Positions 60,247 through 64,000 of a stretch of DNA of 64,000 nt are shown piece after piece. The notes under the pieces are model-generated. The model saw only the letters and a list, made by a program, of their open reading frames with translations. It was not told the DNA's origin and ran no database searches. The position numbers were made by a program, and so were the translations under genes. Within the stretch, counting starts at the first letter, position 1; every line of letters begins with the position of its first letter. The DNA comes from Pseudofrankia inefficax (GTDB lineage Bacteria > Actinomycetota > Actinomycetes > Frankiales > Frankiaceae), in NCBI RefSeq assembly GCF_000166135.1, contig NC_014666.1, positions 3,100,001 to 3,164,000 of the forward strand, written 5' to 3'.

Positions 60247-60290
60247 TGTGACCGGTAACACGATGGACATCTTTCGGCCGCTTACCGGTC
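60247..60290. promoter_or_regulatory. GACCGGTAA inverted pair upstream of oxygenase operon
   Basis: TGTGACCGGTAACA (60247-60260) is a near-perfect 14-bp palindrome and TTACCGGTC (60282-60290) is an inverted copy of its core 32 bp away. Both are about 100-150 bp before the GTG at 60141. Confidence 0.4.
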
Positions 60291-60351
60291 CCGTTCCCGC
60301 TCGCGGCGGCAAACGAGCAGGTCGAAAGCACAGTCACGCGCGGGCGGGCGC

Positions 60352-60440
60352 GGCGACTGGCCGAGGGAAGGCGACCGGCCGAGGGAGGCGACCGGCCGGG
60401 CGAAGGCGACGGGCCGGGCGAAGGCGACCGGCCGGGCGAA
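60352..60440. repeat. 18-bp tandem array, five units
   Basis: GGCGACCGGCCGGGCGAA-like units, one of 17 bp, repeat five times just past the VOC gene stop. Same style as the arrays at 32876, 38080 and 47323. Confidence 0.85.
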
Positions 60441-60456
60441 ACCGCGCCCGGCCGGG

Positions 60457-60816
60457 TCAGTCCCGGCCGGACAGGACGCAGAACTCGTTGCCGGACGGGT
60501 CGGCCAGCACGACCCAGGACTCCTCGCCGGTCTGGCCGACGTCGGCCCGGGTCGCGCCGAGCCCGATCAGGCGCTCCACCTCGGCCGCCTGCTCCTCGGG
60601 CGACGACGGCGACAGGTCCAGGTGCAGGCGGTTCTTGAGGGTCTTCGACTCGGGCACCGCGGTGAACAGCAGCTGGACCGAGCTGTCCGGGACCGCGACG
60701 GTCCAGTCGCCGTCGTCGTCCTGCTCGGGCTCCACGCCGAAGACGTCCGCCCAGAACCGGGCGAGCGGCACGGGCGCGACGGAGTCGACCACGAGCCATG
60801 TCCACCTGAGCGCCAC
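60457..60816 (-). CDS. VOC family protein
   Basis: A 119-residue VOC domain: start VALRWTWLVVDSVAPVPLARFWADVFGV, then NRLHLDLSPSSPEEQAAEVERLIGLGATR and WVVLADPSGNEFCVL. Likely a single-domain glyoxalase-fold protein of unknown substrate. GTG 60816 has GGGAGG upstream. The 18-bp array follows the stop. Confidence 0.82.
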   Translation of the reverse strand: MALRWTWLVVDSVAPVPLARFWADVFGVEPEQDDDGDWTVAVPDSSVQLLFTAVPESKTLKNRLHLDLSPSSPEEQAAEVERLIGLGATRADVGQTGEESWVVLADPSGNEFCVLSGRD

Positions 60817-60919
60817 GTCTGCCTCCCTCACCCGGACCTTGTGCCCGGAAATCCTCATGCCCGGAATCCTCTCGGCGGCCCGGACCAGGGCCCCAAGGTC
60901 AGGGCCCCATGGGCGCCGG

Positions 60920-61189
60920 TCAGGACCGGTCGTCGTCGCGGTCCCACTGCTCGTTGCGCTCGTCGAGGCGCTCCCGCCACGCGGCGGCGTCGGCCGCGCT
61001 CGCGTACGGGCCGAGCCGGCGGTGGCCGGGCATGTCCGGCGGGTTCTCCGGACGCTGGTGCTCCATGCACCACCACCAGCCGGACGGGTTCCAGGCCCGC
61101 CCGTCCGGCGCCTGGGATCGGGAGGCCTCGGACCGAGGCCGCCCACCCAGTCCAACGGCCGCGGCGGCGCGGCGCAGCAAGTTCGCCAT
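60920..61189 (-). CDS. small WWC-motif protein, conserved in actinomycetes
   Basis: An 89-residue protein with a basic N-terminal helix (ANLLRRAAAAVGLGG), GWWWCMEHQRPENPPDMPGHRRLGPYASAADAAAWRERLDERNEQWD. The WWC...RLGPY...ERN pattern matches a small actinobacterial family I have seen as hypothetical protein. Function unknown. No strong ribosome site before ATG 61189, but the sequence pattern supports coding. Confidence 0.62.
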   Translation of the reverse strand: MANLLRRAAAAVGLGGRPRSEASRSQAPDGRAWNPSGWWWCMEHQRPENPPDMPGHRRLGPYASAADAAAWRERLDERNEQWDRDDDRS

Positions 61190-61213
61190 GATCGGGTGCT
61201 TACCCCGGTCAGA

Positions 61214-63253
61214 TCATGATCGATCCTCGCGGCGGGCATCGACCTCGGCCGGGCCGAGGCTGCGCCAGAGGAACTCGTAGGTCAGCGCCAGCTTGTGGGC
61301 GAGCTGCTCGTTGTCGGCGGCGCCGCCGTGGCCGCCCTCGATGTTCTCGTAGTAGCGGACGTCGTAGCCGAGCTCGGCCAGCCGCGCGACCATCTTGCGG
61401 GCGTGCCCGGGATGGACGCGGTCGTCCCGCGTCGACGTCGTGACCAGCGTCGGCGGGTAGGGCTGGCCCGGCCGGACGTTCTGGTAGGGCGAGTACTCGC
61501 GCAGGAACGCCCAGTCGGCCGGGTCGTCCGGGTCGCCGTACTCGGCCATCCACGAGGCTCCGGCCAGCAGTTCGTGGTAGCGGCGCATATCCAGCAGCGG
61601 CACCGAGCAGACGATCGCCCCGAACAGCCCCGGGTAGCGGGTCAGCATGACGCCCATCAGCAGCCCGCCGTTCGAGCCGCCCTCGATGCCGAGCTGGGCG
61701 GGCGTCGTCACCCCCCGCTCGACGAGGTCCCTGGCCACGGCGGCGAAGTCCTCGAAGACGCGCGGCCGGTTCTCCCGGACGGCCGACTGGTGCCAGTCCG
61801 GGCCGTACTCGCCGCCGCCGCGGATGTTCGCGACGACGTAGGTGCCGCCGCGCTCCAGCCAGCCGCGGCCGACGGTGCCGCTGTAGCCCGGGGTGAGTGA
61901 GACCTCGAAGCCGCCGTACCCGTGCAGCAGCGTCGGCCCGGGTTCTCCAGAGCCGACCACGAAGTAGGGGACACGGGTGCCGTCGTCGGACACCGCGAAA
62001 TGCTGGCTGACGGTCAGGCCGTCGGCGGGGAAGAAGCCCGGCGCCTGCTTGACGATCTCGGGCCGCGCTCCGATGTCGCCGCGGTACAGCGTCGCCGGCT
62101 GGGTGTAGCCGCTGGCGTTGAGGTAGTACTCGTCGTCGACGTCGGAGCTCGTGTCGCAGATGGCCGCCGAGCCGGTGTCGGGGAGGTCCGCCAGCGGCGC
62201 CGAGGCCCAGCCGGCGGCGCCCGGCGTCAGCACGGTGAGCTGGCTGCGCACGTCCCGCAGCGTGGCGACGATCAGGTGGTCGCGGGTCCACGCGTGGTAG
62301 GCCAGCGAGGTGTGCGCGTCCGGCTCGAACAGGACGTCGAGCTCGCGCCGCCCGGCGAGGAAGGCGTCGAGGTCGGCGGCGAGCAGAGCGCCGGCCGGAT
62401 GGACCCGCTCCCCGACGGCCCACGGCGACCGGGTGGTGATGAGCAGCCAGTCCCGGTGCACCGAGGTCTCCGCGTCGTCCGGGACGTCGAGGCGGACCAG
62501 CCCGGCCGGCGTGCGCAGGAACGTCTCGGTGCGGTAGAAGTCGACGTTCCGGTAGACGAAGTCGCGGGCGAAGCCCTCGGTCGGGTCGTGGTAGGCGCCG
62601 ACCGAGACGTCGTCCGCCTCGCCCTCGAAGACGGTGACGGCGTCGTCGAGGGGCGTGCCGCGCCGCCATTCCCGGATGACCCGCGGGTAGCCGGAGGTGG
62701 TCAGCGAGCCGGGCCCGAAGTCGGTGCCGACGTAGATCCGGTCCGCGTCGATCCAGCTGGCCGAGCTCTTGGCCTCGGGCAGGACGAAGCCGTCGGTCAC
62801 GAACGACTTCGTGACCAGGTCGAACTCCCGGACGACCGAGGCGTCCGCGCCACCGCGGGACAGCTCGACGAGGGCCAGCCGATGACCGGGCCGCAGCACC
62901 CGCGCGCCGTGCCAGACCCAGTTCTCGCCCTCGAGGTCGGCGAGCGCGTCGACGTCGAGCACGACCTCCCAGTCCGGGACGTCGTCGCGGTAGGACCCGG
63001 GCGAGGTGCGTCGCCACACGCCACGCGGCTGCGCCGCGTCGCGCCAGAAGTTGTAGAGGTACTCGTCCCTCCTGACCGGATAGGGAATCCGGTCGTCCGC
63101 GTCGAGGACCTCGCGCAGCCGCGCGCGCAGCTCGGCGAACCCGGCGGACGGGGTGAGCTCGGCGAACGTCTCGGCGTTGCGGTCTCGCACCCAGTCGAGC
63201 GCGGCCTCCCCGAGGACGTCCTCCAGCCAGCGGTATGGATCGTCCTGGGCCAC
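61214..63253 (-). CDS. prolyl oligopeptidase family serine peptidase
   Basis: A 679-residue S9-family peptidase: N-terminal start AQDDPYRWLEDVLGE, beta-propeller region, catalytic Ser in IEGGSNGGLLMG, Asp near TRDDRVHPGHA and His in EGGHGGAADN. It cleaves short proline-containing peptides in the cytoplasm. The start ATG 63253 is 49 bases after the ROK gene stop. Convincing family call. Confidence 0.93.
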   Translation of the reverse strand: MAQDDPYRWLEDVLGEAALDWVRDRNAETFAELTPSAGFAELRARLREVLDADDRIPYPVRRDEYLYNFWRDAAQPRGVWRRTSPGSYRDDVPDWEVVLDVDALADLEGENWVWHGARVLRPGHRLALVELSRGGADASVVREFDLVTKSFVTDGFVLPEAKSSASWIDADRIYVGTDFGPGSLTTSGYPRVIREWRRGTPLDDAVTVFEGEADDVSVGAYHDPTEGFARDFVYRNVDFYRTETFLRTPAGLVRLDVPDDAETSVHRDWLLITTRSPWAVGERVHPAGALLAADLDAFLAGRRELDVLFEPDAHTSLAYHAWTRDHLIVATLRDVRSQLTVLTPGAAGWASAPLADLPDTGSAAICDTSSDVDDEYYLNASGYTQPATLYRGDIGARPEIVKQAPGFFPADGLTVSQHFAVSDDGTRVPYFVVGSGEPGPTLLHGYGGFEVSLTPGYSGTVGRGWLERGGTYVVANIRGGGEYGPDWHQSAVRENRPRVFEDFAAVARDLVERGVTTPAQLGIEGGSNGGLLMGVMLTRYPGLFGAIVCSVPLLDMRRYHELLAGASWMAEYGDPDDPADWAFLREYSPYQNVRPGQPYPPTLVTTSTRDDRVHPGHARKMVARLAELGYDVRYYENIEGGHGGAADNEQLAHKLALTYEFLWRSLGPAEVDARREDRS

Positions 63254-63302
63254 TGGCCAATTCTGCCTGATCGCCCGGCATTTCCGACGTGTCCCGGAAC
63301 GT

Positions 63303-64000
63303 TCACCCGCCCAGCAGCCTGGCGGCGAGCAGGCCCGCGCCGACCAGGGCCGAGCGGTCGCCGAGCGCGGAGCGCACCAGGGGCGGCGCGGGCCCCAACG
63401 TCACCCGGTCCGCGAGCGCGCCGCGCAGCGGCCGCAGCAGGAGGTCCCCGGCCAGGCTCAGGCCACCGCCGATCACCACCGCGGCCGGGTCCACGACGAG
63501 CTGGCAGATGGCCAGGGCCTCGGCGAGCGCGTCGACGGCGCGGGCCCACACGGCGGCCGCGTCGGCGTCGTCGGCGAGCCGGCCGGCGACGTCGGCGGCC
63601 GTGACCGTCCGGCCGGTCCGCGCCCGGTAGGCCAGGGCGATCCCGCGCGCCGACGCGACGGTCTCCAGACAGCCGACGGAGCCGCACGGGCACGCCAGGT
63701 CGGCGCCGGCGACGCGCAGGTGCCCGATCTCGGCCGCCCGCGCGTGCGCCCCGGTCAGCGGCACGCCGTCGAGGACGACGGCCCCGCCGACCCCGGTGCC
63801 GACGGCGAGGAAGGCGAAGCTGGCCGAGCCGCGGCCCGCGCCGAGCCGGGCCTCGGCGAGCGCCGCGGCCCGAAGGTCGTGGCCGAGCGCGACGGGGATC
63901 GCGAGCTCCCGCTCGACGATCGCGCGCAGCGGCACGTCCCGCCAGCCGATCCTGGCCGACCGGACCGCCAGGCCGGCGGCCTCGTCGACGAGGCCGAGCG
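63303..64000 (-). CDS. ROK family sugar kinase/regulator (partial)
   Basis: The last 232 residues of a ROK family protein; the start lies beyond the right edge. Visible are the ATP-binding-like FLAVGTGVGGAVVLDG, the sugar/metal motif EIGHLRVAGADLACPCGSVGCLE with the zinc cysteines of ROK proteins, and VIGGGLSLAGDLL. It is a glucokinase-type enzyme or ROK regulator. Same strand as the peptidase. Confidence 0.9.
   Translation of the reverse strand, partial: LGLVDEAAGLAVRSARIGWRDVPLRAIVERELAIPVALGHDLRAAALAEARLGAGRGSASFAFLAVGTGVGGAVVLDGVPLTGAHARAAEIGHLRVAGADLACPCGSVGCLETVASARGIALAYRARTGRTVTAADVAGRLADDADAAAVWARAVDALAEALAICQLVVDPAAVVIGGGLSLAGDLLLRPLRGALADRVTLGPAPPLVRSALGDRSALVGAGLLAARLLGG

Larger units (their letters stand above)
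60142..60456. other. intergenic region with operator-like repeats and tandem array
   Basis: A 315-bp gap with no gene. It contains GACCGGTAA at 60250-60258 and its inverted copy TTACCGGTC at 60282-60290, likely regulatory sites of the oxygenase, and the 18-bp array at 60352-60440 next to the VOC stop. Confidence 0.5.

Overview
The window is about 64 kb of very GC-rich DNA, densely packed with genes. Start codons are often GTG, many neighbouring genes overlap by 4 bp (ATGA or GTGA), and Shine-Dalgarno sites are strong. F420-type luciferase-like oxidoreductases, an NDMA-type alcohol dehydrogenase, P450, crotonases, many TetR/MarR/IclR regulators and Ser/Thr protein kinases all point to an actinomycete. 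The overall style recalls Frankiaceae (Frankia, Parafrankia, Pseudofrankia); this is an inference from gene content, not proven. I see no tRNA, rRNA, CRISPR array, complete insertion sequence or prophage.

Bases 1-18.4 kb look like a catabolic region for a hydrophobic, probably cyclic or terpenoid/steroid-like carbon source: acyl-CoA dehydrogenase (cut by the window edge), amidohydrolase, two luciferase-like oxidoreductases, two APH-like kinases, crotonase, NTF2-like proteins, four SDRs counting one near 11 kb, NDMA-type alcohol dehydrogenase, aldehyde dehydrogenase, acyl-CoA ligase, P450, a CrtC/AttH-like protein and an SRPBCC protein. A TetR regulator sits inside it. A shared 23-bp motif at three promoters may be its operator. 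18.7-29.4 kb is mixed: a Tat-exported PhoX-type phosphatase, a large HTH/TPR-like regulator, a small membrane protein, a receptor-like Ser/Thr kinase, bacterioferritin, a cysteine-rich small protein coupled to cstA, and a beta-lactamase-fold hydrolase.

29.5-36.5 kb holds two solitary periplasmic-binding proteins, an ABC-2 export pair and a NarL-type two-component system. 36.8-42.4 kb is a protocatechuate branch (pobA, pcaD, pcaB, pcaG, pcaH) divergent from an IclR regulator with a clear operator; pcaC is not in the window. 42.4-45.8 kb is a MarR-controlled crotonase plus acetoacetyl-CoA synthetase. 45.8-50.1 kb has a DUF4388/Roadblock divergent pair, an ECF sigma factor with a C-terminal SnoaL domain and small proteins.

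The most interesting genes are at 50-60 kb. The gene at 50203-51219 is a close, almost gap-free match to the Pseudomonas ethylene-forming enzyme, keeping its iron, 2-oxoglutarate and arginine residues. At 56152-60141 a 2-oxoglutarate oxygenase, a SAM methyltransferase and a carnitine/choline acyltransferase-fold enzyme lie in one direction, suggesting a pathway to an acylated, hydroxylated, N-methylated amino-acid-like (carnitine-like) metabolite. A decayed kinase gene abuts it. The right end has a VOC protein, a small tryptophan-rich protein, a prolyl oligopeptidase and a truncated ROK kinase.

At the DNA level there are a dispersed ~75-bp palindromic element in two inverted copies, several short tandem arrays of 15- or 18-bp units at gene borders, and long perfect hairpins (likely terminators) between convergent genes.
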